Assembly (NCBI GenBank): GCA_947456995.1
Contig: CANGVB010000318.1
Span: 1 to 5,306 of the forward strand
DNA from: Bryobacteraceae bacterium
GTDB lineage: Bacteria; Acidobacteriota; Terriglobia; Bryobacterales; Bryobacteraceae
Direction of reading: 5' to 3'
DNA length: 5,306 nucleotides
This document shows positions 1 through 5,306 of this stretch, piece after piece (position 1 is the stretch's first letter; each line of letters begins with the position of its first letter). The notes under the pieces were generated by a model, which did no database searches, was not told the origin of the DNA, and saw only the letters and a list, made by a program, of their open reading frames with translations. The translations under genes were made by a program, and so were the position numbers.

Positions 1-74
1 CTCAGGCCCACATTTGTTAAGGGCAAATCAAATGCTGAAAAATATGCCCGTTAGAGAAAAACTTGAAAATTCTG

Positions 75-85
75 CTGCCAGGCAG
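75..85. repeat. Short inverted repeat CTGCC-A-GGCAG
   Basis: Perfect 5-base arms around one central base in the AT-rich leader ahead of the aminotransferase-like gene. The odd-length dyad could be a protein-binding site; the one-base centre is too tight to form an RNA hairpin in this register, though TCTGC/GCAGA just around it could pair instead. Short enough to occur by chance. Confidence 0.3.
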
Positions 86-168
86 AGCTACGAAAACCTT
101 GGGGGGCTTCTCAAGTGTGGAAGAAATGGAGGAGAAAGCGCCAAGTTCGCTACCCTGATGAGATCCCG

Positions 169-194
169 CCTAGTGGATCGTGTCGATCCCTAGG
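169..194. repeat. Bulged 11-bp hairpin upstream of the PLP-enzyme gene
   Basis: CCTAG, a single bulged T, then GGATCG, a TGT loop, then CGATCC and CTAGG: eleven base pairs broken only by the bulge. It ends 21 bases before the Shine-Dalgarno sequence of the downstream gene, so it probably lies in the 5' leader. An alternative pairing of GATCC (162-166) with GGATC (175-179) would compete with it. No T-run follows, so it does not look like a standard intrinsic terminator in the plus direction. Role (operator, leader structure or end of an upstream transcript) is unknown. Confidence 0.55.
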
Positions 195-215
195 ATGATC
201 AAGGTGCCGCAGGGC

Positions 216-221
216 AGGAGG
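216..221 (+). promoter_or_regulatory. Shine-Dalgarno AGGAGG that fixes the TTG start
   Basis: Perfect AGGAGG, 8 bases before the TTG at 230. It decides the start of the downstream gene: the next in-frame ATG is at residue 51, inside the conserved N-terminal part of the enzyme, and would remove the signal-like segment. Confidence 0.85.
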
Positions 222-229
222 ATTCACAA

Positions 230-1483
230 TTGAGACGTCGTCATTTTGCGGGTGCGGTGGCTGGCTTGGCCGCCGCGCAATCTAGGGTAGAAAGCACTCC
301 GCTCGAGCTCAAAACGCTGCCGGATCTGTGGGAAGTCGACCGGGGTATTGCGAACCTTGAGAATGCTTACTGGGGAGTGATGCCTCGCGCAATTTACTCC
401 GAATACCTGAAGCAGACCGAGTTCATTCAGAGGCAGAATGTTCTTTTCGTGCGCGACGGCATCGCCGGCAATGAGCGGACGATGCGGATGGAGCAGGTTC
501 GAGCGAGGGTTGGCGCACTGCTGGGTGCGCCCGCCAGTGAGTTCGCCCTGGCTCGCAACGGTACTGAGGCGCTGCAGAATCTGATTCTTCAGTACCGGCG
601 TCTTTCGCCGGGCGACAGTGTGATGTACGCGGATCTCGACTATGACGAGATGCAGCAGGCGATGGACTCACTGGCGGGGTCGCGTGGCGTCAAGGTGATG
701 AGGTTCGCAATTCCGGAACCGGCAACGACAGCCAATGTCCTGGCCGCTTATGAGGCCCAGTTGAAGGCGGCGCCCGCCAATCTCAAGATGTTACTGCTGA
801 CTCATTTATCGAACCGCACCGGGCTGGTGATGCCTGTTCAGGAGATCGTCGCTCTGGCCCGAGCGCGGGGCGTGGATACGATTGTGGATGCGGCGCAGAC
901 GGTTGCGCACCTGGACTTCAAGCTGGCAGAGCTGGGCGCTGATTTTGTTGGCTTCTCGCTGCACAAATGGTTGAACGCGCCGATCGGGACTGGAGGCATC
1001 TGGATTCGGCCGTCTCGATTGGCCGATATAGAGCCGTGCATGGGAAGCACGATGTTTCCGAAAGAAGACACACGCAGCCGCACGAGCCTTGGCACGGTCA
1101 ATTTTGCGGCAACGCTGAGTGTTCCTGCGGCAATCGACTTTCACGAGCGGATCGGCGGGGGCCGCAAGATGCGTCATTTGCAAGCGCTTCGCAGCTATTG
1201 GGTGGAGCGTGTGCGTGAGTTGAAAGGCATTGAGATTCTGACCCCGGAAGAACCTGCGCGCTTTGGAGCGGTGACCAGTTTTCGCCTGCCTGGGATCAAA
1301 GACTATGCGCAGGCACAGCGGCTGGCTGCGACTTTGTTGAATAAACACAAGGTGCTGACGGTGGCTCGTCGTGGCATCGCAGCGGGAGCCGTGATTCGAG
1401 TGAGCCCTGCGCTTTATAACCGGCACGAGGAACTGGACCGATTTGTAAACGGGCTGCGGCAGGAATACCGGGCGTTTGCCTGA
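230..1483 (+). CDS. Class V PLP-dependent aminotransferase-like enzyme with Tat-type leader
   Basis: A 417-residue fold-type I, class V PLP enzyme of the isopenicillin N epimerase-like group. Visible landmarks are the N-terminal LENAYWG (43-49), NGTEAL (110-115) for cofactor phosphate contact, THLSNRTG (191-198), IVDAAQ with Asp220 for the pyridine nitrogen and Gln223, and SLHK with Lys246 as the Schiff-base lysine. LGT follows at 287-289 and VIRVSP with Arg390, the likely substrate-carboxylate contact. All key residues are present, so it should be catalytic; whether it is an epimerase, desulfurase, lyase or aminotransferase cannot be read. Residues 1-17 (MRRRHFAG, then an Ala/Gly-rich stretch) resemble a short twin-arginine signal, suggesting export with the cofactor already bound. 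The TTG start is supported by AGGAGG. It converges on the permease gene and appears monocistronic here. Confidence 0.9.
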   Translation: MRRRHFAGAVAGLAAAQSRVESTPLELKTLPDLWEVDRGIANLENAYWGVMPRAIYSEYLKQTEFIQRQNVLFVRDGIAGNERTMRMEQVRARVGALLGAPASEFALARNGTEALQNLILQYRRLSPGDSVMYADLDYDEMQQAMDSLAGSRGVKVMRFAIPEPATTANVLAAYEAQLKAAPANLKMLLLTHLSNRTGLVMPVQEIVALARARGVDTIVDAAQTVAHLDFKLAELGADFVGFSLHKWLNAPIGTGGIWIRPSRLADIEPCMGSTMFPKEDTRSRTSLGTVNFAATLSVPAAIDFHERIGGGRKMRHLQALRSYWVERVRELKGIEILTPEEPARFGAVTSFRLPGIKDYAQAQRLAATLLNKHKVLTVARRGIAAGAVIRVSPALYNRHEELDRFVNGLRQEYRAFA

Positions 1484-1569
1484 ATTCGAATTGCAACGGG
1501 GCTGGAGCTACTGGCATGCACGTGCGAAGAGCCACTGTCACTTCTCAGCTTGTTGATTGAGCTCACGGC
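1484..1569. other. Convergent intergenic gap without a clear terminator
   Basis: Eighty-six bases between the stop codons of the PLP enzyme (+) and the permease (-). Only weak structure is visible: GCACGTGC and TTCGAA palindromes, CTCA/TGAG four-base arms, and an outer AGCC/GGCT pair. There is no GC-rich stem with a T-run on either strand, so I do not call an intrinsic terminator. Confidence 0.6.
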
Positions 1570-4296
1570 TTATTCGCGCCTTAGAGCAACCAGTGGATCC
1601 ATGCGAGAGGCTCGCCTTGCCGGGGCGAAGCCGGCGAGAATGGCAGCAGCCATGAGGACAGCGGCAGCTAGCGCCATCGTTTGCGGATTGTTGGGTTGGG
1701 TGCCGTAGAGCAGCGATTTGATGAACCGTGACATTCCCAAGGCGGCAGGCAGGCTGATCGCGAGTCCTGATGCAGCTAGAACAAGCGCTCGTTTCAGTAC
1801 CATCCAGATGACGGTACCGCGCTGCGCACCCAAGGCCATGCGGATGCCAATCTCGCTGACTTGCCTTGCGACGGTGTACGACATCGTTCCGTAAAGGCCC
1901 ACGCAGGCTGTGAGGAGCGCTAGCAGCGCAAAACCTGAGCATAGCTTTGCGAAGAGGAGCTCGCGGTTGATCGAGCGGTCCATTTCAGCTGTTTGCGTCA
2001 GCAGATTTGTGACTGGGGTTGCAGGTTCGGCAGCGCGGGCGAGTTCGCGCACGGAACTTACGACACTGAGCGGATCGCCCGTAGTGCGGAGCGCGTAGGT
2101 GACACGGTCTGCAGAGATCTGACTCAGGGCCACAAAGACAGTCATGGAAGTTGCGCCGATCTTCAGGCCACCGTTGCGCAGGTTTGCCGATACGCCGACG
2201 ATTTCGAGCTCGCGCTTTTCCTGGGGGAGGCTGATGCGGCGGCCGAGGGGATTCTCGTTGCCGAAGTAAGTACGGGCCAGTTGCTCGCTGATTACGCATA
2301 CGGGCCTTGAGCCGGCCTGATCCCGATCGTCGATCTCCCGCCCGGACAGGATCGGAATCTGCATGGTGGTGAGGAAGGCGGGGCCTGCGGCTATGGCGCG
2401 TGTGTCTTCAAGGGTACGAGGGCCGAGCTTCATCGGGCCCTCAATCGCCTGCACATGGCCGGAGTTGAGGATAGAGGATTGAGCGAAGGTGGCACTGGCA
2501 ACGCCGGGGATCGATTCCAAACGCTTGCGGAGATCGGCGTAGAGGCGGGTGAGTTCGGGACCCTGATGCCCGGCCTGGCGGGCATTCCAGTTGAATAGCA
2601 GAACGTTGTCGCGGGCGTAGCCGAGTTCCACCGAGTGGAGATTGTTGAGGGTCTGAACGAAGAGACCGGCCGCAAAGAGTATCAGAAAGGACATCGAGAT
2701 CTGTGCCAATACCAGTGCGTTCTGCAGGCGATTGCGGGGGGCGCTTCCCTGCCCTCCTTTGAGCGCGGGCAAGACATCGGGACGCGTTGCCTGGATTGCA
2801 GGAGCAAGCCCAAAGAAGAGGCCACAGAGGAGGACCAGGGCGGCAGTGGCGGCGAGCACGAACCAGTTCAATTCCGCGTGGAGGGTGAAAGTCTCGCGGC
2901 CTTTCGAGAAGAGGTAGGTGAGTGTGCGGATACCCCAGATCGCGAAGACGAGGCCCAGAGCGCCGCCTAGGGAGGCGAGCATGACACTTTCAGTTAGCAG
3001 TTGCCGGACAACACGGAAGCGGCCCGCGCCGAGGCTAAGGCGGACGGCCATTTCGCGCCGTCGAGCGGCAGCTCTTGCCAGCAGCAGATTCGCGATGTTG
3101 GCGCAGGTGATGGCGAGGATCATCGAGACCATCGCAAGCAGCACATAGAGAGGCTTCGAGTATTCTCGACGCAAGCTGCCGAGGCCGGCGGCACCGGGAT
3201 TGAGAAGGAGCGCGGGTAGCTTTTTGCGTTCGCCTTCTGTAGTGGCAGTGCTGTCGACCCATTGGTGGAATCGTGGAGCAAGCAGAGCCTGCGCCTGGGC
3301 CATGGTAAGGCCAGGACGAAGCCGGCCCATCATCTCGATCCAGTAAAAGTTTGCATCGCTGTAGCCGCGCCCGGCCTCGGTGGAGTCGAGGAGCAAGTTG
3401 GTGTGCAAAGGGAGGTAGAGGTCTGGCGAGGCGGCGGGATCGACACCGAAGAAATGAGCTGGAGTCACGCCGACTACGGTGAAGGGGACTCTATCGATGA
3501 GAATGGATTGCCCAATCGCCTGAGAGGGACCGCCGAAGCGCTGCTGGCTGGTGGCGTAACTGATGACGGCTACGGCTGGTACACCGGGGCGGTCGTCACC
3601 AGAGTGGAGCAGACGGCCGGCGGCCGGGGAGACGCTGAGGCCTGGAAAGTAGTCGCCGGTGACGTATTCCATCGTGGCGCTCATCGCCTGCCCGTTGACA
3701 GAGAAGCTGCGAGTGTGACCGTCGAAGTATCCGAAGACGGTAGAGAAGGCGGGATTGTCTTTGCGGAATTCTTCAAAGGCCTGGTAGGGGAACATGCCGC
3801 TGACGAGCTTGCCTTTGCCGCCGGGCCAGAGAATGCCCTGCACGCCGTGGACCACGTGAACCCAGTCCTTGTCTGCGTTTTGGGGTGAGGGGCTGGTCCA
3901 GTTCCAGACGACCAGCGATTCGGCGTCGGAGACGGGGAGCGAACGCAGGAGGATCGACTCCATGAAGCTATAGATGGCGGTGTTGGCACCGATGCCAAGG
4001 GCCAGGGACAAGACGGCCAGGGCGCTGAAGGATTTGTTCGCGGTGAGGGTGCCCCAGCCGTAGCGGAGGTCCTGGGTAAGTTCTGAGAAAAAGCGCGTCA
4101 TCCAGATCTCCCTTGATTCTTCCTGCATGAGAGCGAAGTTGCCGAAGCGGCGGCTGGCTTCAGCGCGGGCGCGATCGGCGGCCATGCCATTTGCTTCGAG
4201 CTCTTCGGCTCTTTCAGCCAGGTGCAGTTCCATTTCTTCGCGCAGAGAGGCGTTGCGCTTGTTGCTTTCAAGCCAATAGCGGAGGCGTCTGAACAC
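1570..4296 (-). CDS. ADOP-type duplicated orphan permease (FtsX/MacB-like)
   Basis: A 908-residue inner-membrane protein matching the acidobacterial duplicated orphan permease family. Residues 1-70 form a charged, helical N-terminal domain (LREEMELHLAERAEEL; RRFGN at 49-53). TM1 is near 89-112, followed by a MacB-like periplasmic region to about 380, then TM2-4 (383-408, 433-460, 476-500). The second half repeats the plan: TM5 (525-548), a periplasmic region to about 780, then TM6-8 (782-806, 834-855, 872-892). The halves share a cytoplasmic motif, AVRLSLGAGR (417-426) and GIRMALGAQR (817-826), the FtsX-type ATPase-coupling segment. The GTG start lies 5 nt after the padR stop, with GGAGG inside padR; MFRRLRYWLE is a typical family N-terminus. 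No ATP-binding subunit is encoded nearby. The frame is intact. Substrate is unknown; macrolide or lipoprotein export should not be assumed. Confidence 0.93.
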   Translation of the reverse strand: MFRRLRYWLESNKRNASLREEMELHLAERAEELEANGMAADRARAEASRRFGNFALMQEESREIWMTRFFSELTQDLRYGWGTLTANKSFSALAVLSLALGIGANTAIYSFMESILLRSLPVSDAESLVVWNWTSPSPQNADKDWVHVVHGVQGILWPGGKGKLVSGMFPYQAFEEFRKDNPAFSTVFGYFDGHTRSFSVNGQAMSATMEYVTGDYFPGLSVSPAAGRLLHSGDDRPGVPAVAVISYATSQQRFGGPSQAIGQSILIDRVPFTVVGVTPAHFFGVDPAASPDLYLPLHTNLLLDSTEAGRGYSDANFYWIEMMGRLRPGLTMAQAQALLAPRFHQWVDSTATTEGERKKLPALLLNPGAAGLGSLRREYSKPLYVLLAMVSMILAITCANIANLLLARAAARRREMAVRLSLGAGRFRVVRQLLTESVMLASLGGALGLVFAIWGIRTLTYLFSKGRETFTLHAELNWFVLAATAALVLLCGLFFGLAPAIQATRPDVLPALKGGQGSAPRNRLQNALVLAQISMSFLILFAAGLFVQTLNNLHSVELGYARDNVLLFNWNARQAGHQGPELTRLYADLRKRLESIPGVASATFAQSSILNSGHVQAIEGPMKLGPRTLEDTRAIAAGPAFLTTMQIPILSGREIDDRDQAGSRPVCVISEQLARTYFGNENPLGRRISLPQEKRELEIVGVSANLRNGGLKIGATSMTVFVALSQISADRVTYALRTTGDPLSVVSSVRELARAAEPATPVTNLLTQTAEMDRSINRELLFAKLCSGFALLALLTACVGLYGTMSYTVARQVSEIGIRMALGAQRGTVIWMVLKRALVLAASGLAISLPAALGMSRFIKSLLYGTQPNNPQTMALAAAVLMAAAILAGFAPARRASRMDPLVALRRE

Positions 4297-4301
4297 GGGG
4301 C

Positions 4302-4640
4302 TTAGTTTGCCTCCATCACGCGTGCGATTGCCAGAGTGAGTTTGGCGTATTGGCGGGTTTCAATGGCCAATTGTTTGCGGCCTGCGGCGGTGATCTTGTA
4401 GATCCTAGCGCGCCGGTTGTTTGCGGTAACGCCCCAGTCGCCTTTGATCCAGCAGTTGAGTTCGAGCCGTTGTAGCGCGGGGTAGAGCGAGCCCTCTTCG
4501 ATCAGCAATTCGCTGTCTGAGGATTGCTCGATAAACTGGACAATCCCGTAGCCGTGGAGATCGCGCCGCGAGAGTGTGCCGAGGATCAACATGTCGAGAG
4601 ACCCCGGTAGCGAATCGTTTTTTTGTGGCTTGCGTCCCAT
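4302..4640 (-). CDS. PadR-family transcriptional regulator (acidobacterial type)
   Basis: A 112-residue winged helix-turn-helix repressor, the usual length for the short PadR subfamily paired with ADOP permeases. The start is typical (LPGSLDMLIL, residues 11-20), then LHGYGI (28-33), the recognition-helix region EEGSLYPALQRLE (48-60), the wing around GDWG (67-70) and NNRRARIYKIT (74-84), then a C-terminal dimerisation helix to residue 112. The ATG at 4640 has no good Shine-Dalgarno in front of it, and the predicted promoter sits so close that the message may be leaderless. The gene lies 5 nt ahead of the permease and presumably represses the pair until an effector, probably a small molecule or envelope stress signal, releases it. 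Family and pairing are well supported; autoregulation is inferred from the dyad upstream. Confidence 0.93.
   Translation of the reverse strand: MGRKPQKNDSLPGSLDMLILGTLSRRDLHGYGIVQFIEQSSDSELLIEEGSLYPALQRLELNCWIKGDWGVTANNRRARIYKITAAGRKQLAIETRQYAKLTLAIARVMEAN
4310..4314 (-). promoter_or_regulatory. Ribosome binding site of the permease, inside padR
   Basis: GGAGG on the minus strand, spanning the last padR codons, 13 bases before the GTG at 4296. The spacing is longer than ideal, and together with the 5-nt gap it suggests translational coupling to padR termination. Confidence 0.55.
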
Positions 4641-4643
4641 ACC

Positions 4644-4653
4644 AAGAATTCTT
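4644..4653. repeat. Perfect 10-bp palindrome AAGAATTCTT before padR
   Basis: Self-complementary ten-mer lying 3 bases before the padR ATG and directly after the predicted -10 box, so it covers the expected transcription start. Candidate second operator half or start-site element; a palindrome of this length can also arise by chance. Confidence 0.4.
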
Positions 4654-4683
4654 AGCTTACGGCGAAGCGTGAGCTTTGGTCAA
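4654..4683 (-). promoter_or_regulatory. Predicted padR-permease promoter with embedded operator dyad
   Basis: On the minus strand, TTGACC (4683-4678) matches five of six -35 bases; after 18 bases comes TAAGCT (4659-4654), a weak -10 box. An imperfect dyad, AGCTTACG (4654-4661), six bases, CGTGAGCT (4668-4675), agrees at 7 of 8 positions and exactly occupies the spacer and -10. A protein bound there would block RNA polymerase, as expected for PadR autoregulation. The predicted start falls near 4647, leaving a leader of only a few bases. The -10 also contains the TAA stop of the small upstream reading frame. Confidence 0.5.
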
Positions 4684-4899
4684 GGGAAGTTTTGGCTTGT
4701 CGCGGTTCATACTCAGGTGACGGAGCCGTTCGGATCGCTGTGCTCTTTCGGTTGGCGGCTGAATTCTGATTTCGCGTGGGCCAACGGCGCGGACAGTGCG
4801 CATGAGAGGGGAACGGAGCCAGCTCCAGGCAGCAATGGCAACTGAGGCACCAAAAGCTACGTATCCTGCGTGGCTCAAGAAGGGGAGTGTTTGTGTCAT
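4657..4899 (-). CDS. Possible small single-span membrane protein (80 aa)
   Basis: Not recognised. The ATG lies 6 nt after the stop of the upstream 131-residue gene, a spacing that suggests coupled translation; the Shine-Dalgarno is weak (GAAAAG at best). Residues 10-28 (HAGYVAFGASVAIAAWSWL) form one plausible transmembrane helix, followed by a basic cytoplasmic-looking tail rich in Arg, Lys and Pro to residue 80. That layout would suit a membrane-anchored accessory peptide. Its TAA stop lies within the predicted -10 box of padR. An overlapping reading frame (4652-4933, starting inside the upstream gene) is Cys/Pro/Arg-rich and looks like a shadow. The codons show no strong third-position bias, so this could also be a non-coding spacer. 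Confidence 0.4.
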   Translation of the reverse strand: MTQTLPFLSHAGYVAFGASVAIAAWSWLRSPLMRTVRAVGPREIRIQPPTERAQRSERLRHLSMNRDKPKLPLTKAHASP

Positions 4900-4905
4900 G
4901 CTTTT

Positions 4906-5301
4906 CTAGCGCCAGTTCCAGGGACTGCTGCAAAGCTCGACCAGTTCAGCAAAGGACGTGGCAGCATTGATCTCCCGGGTGGCAGTGCTTTTGTTTTGTA
5001 TCTCAGAGGACCGCATAGCGACGGCATTGAGCGTCTCTTTGGCCTTGGCCATGTTTGGTTTGCCGTGCGACTTCAACTGGAGAAAGACCTTGAACGTGGA
5101 AGTGCCCATAGAAAAGAAATCGCCGAAGCGCGGGCGGTTGAATGCCGTGACTTTGCGGATGGAATATTGAGCACCGCTTGAATCGAGAATCGTATAGTCC
5201 TCGTAAGCGATTCCGACGGCGGTATTGGTTTCGATCAATTGCTTTTCGTCTTTACGGGAGGTGAAGTCGTTGTCCCTGAAGAGCAGAACCGGATAATGCA
5301 A
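4906..5301 (-). CDS. Unrecognised soluble protein, 131 aa, possibly cut at window edge
   Basis: I do not recognise this protein. It has no signal peptide or membrane segment. Residues 1-15 (HYPVLLFRDNDF) are strand-like and read as a natural N-terminus; YTILDSSGAQYSIRKV (36-51) looks like a beta hairpin, FKVFLQLK (70-77) another strand, then a helical part (82-100) and an ASFAELVEL-type helix near the C-terminus (114-123), ending SSPWNWR. The likely fold is a small alpha/beta domain. The only start in view is TTG at 5301; the frame stays open to the edge, so the true start may lie beyond it. Small lone domains of this layout are common among immunity proteins of toxin systems, but no toxin gene is in view and this is only a guess. 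It is followed by the 80-residue frame and precedes padR on the same strand. Confidence 0.7.
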   Translation of the reverse strand: MHYPVLLFRDNDFTSRKDEKQLIETNTAVGIAYEDYTILDSSGAQYSIRKVTAFNRPRFGDFFSMGTSTFKVFLQLKSHGKPNMAKAKETLNAVAMRSSEIQNKSTATREINAATSFAELVELCSSPWNWR

Positions 5302-5306
5302 GGGCA

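Noticed and set aside
21..158. Open stretch ending in TGA at 156-158 ahead of the PLP enzyme
   Set aside because: Only about 45 codons, with no ATG plus ribosome binding site and no recognisable content; treated as non-coding leader.
806..1426. 206-residue minus-strand reading frame opposite the PLP enzyme
   Set aside because: Antisense to conserved PLP-enzyme motifs, rich in Arg, His, Gln and Pro, with no domain or ribosome binding site evident.
1484..1569. Bidirectional terminator between the convergent genes
   Set aside because: Only 4-base arms and separate short palindromes are visible, with no T-run on either strand.
1993..3219. Several 60-110 residue plus-strand frames inside the permease gene
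   Set aside because: All are antisense shadows with Arg/Ala-rich or low-complexity content and no supporting start signals.
3262..3888. 208-residue plus-strand reading frame opposite the permease
   Set aside because: It lies wholly antisense to the strongly supported permease. The Gly/Glu/Val-rich composition is typical of a shadow of GC-rich coding sequence, and it shows no recognisable motif.
4652..4933. 93-residue minus-strand frame overlapping the 80-residue frame
   Set aside because: It starts inside the upstream gene and is Cys/Pro/Arg-rich without a membrane segment; the 80-residue frame has the better start position and a clear hydrophobic helix.
4576..5181. Plus-strand frames of 70-103 residues opposite padR and the upstream small genes
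   Set aside because: They overlap better-supported minus-strand genes and have no motif or clear ribosome binding site.

Overview
The window looks like chromosomal DNA from an Acidobacteriota species, possibly of the Solibacter/Bryobacter type. The main evidence is a PadR-family regulator directly followed by a very long orphan FtsX/MacB-type permease. This pairing matches the families named 'acidobacterial PadR' (TIGR03433) and 'acidobacterial duplicated orphan permease' (ADOP, TIGR03434). The moderately GC-rich coding sequence and use of GTG/TTG starts fit this. Species placement is inference.

Layout. Bases 1-229 are non-coding as far as I can see and hold two inverted repeats, one a strong bulged hairpin at 169-194. 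Bases 230-1483 (+) encode a class V PLP-dependent enzyme of the isopenicillin N epimerase-like type. It has a twin-arginine-like N-terminus and starts at TTG behind a perfect AGGAGG. An 86-base gap (1484-1569) separates it from the convergent minus-strand genes and holds no clear terminator. On the minus strand, in transcription order, are an unrecognised 131-residue protein that runs to the window edge (4906-5301), a possible 80-residue membrane protein 6 nt behind it (4657-4899), the PadR regulator (4302-4640) and the ADOP permease (1570-4296).

How they work together. PadR and the permease are almost certainly co-transcribed: the gap is 5 nt and the permease ribosome binding site lies inside the last padR codons. 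PadR probably controls the pair from a promoter I read at 4654-4683. An imperfect 8-6-8 dyad fills its spacer and -10 box, and a perfect 10-base palindrome follows at the expected transcription start, only a few bases before the padR ATG. This is the most informative regulatory signal in the window. The permease carries two FtsX-like halves but no ATPase gene is seen beside it, so its energy source and substrate are unknown. The aminotransferase-like gene is on the opposite strand and shows no sequence link to the permease pair. I saw no CRISPR, rRNA, tRNA, insertion sequence or phage feature.
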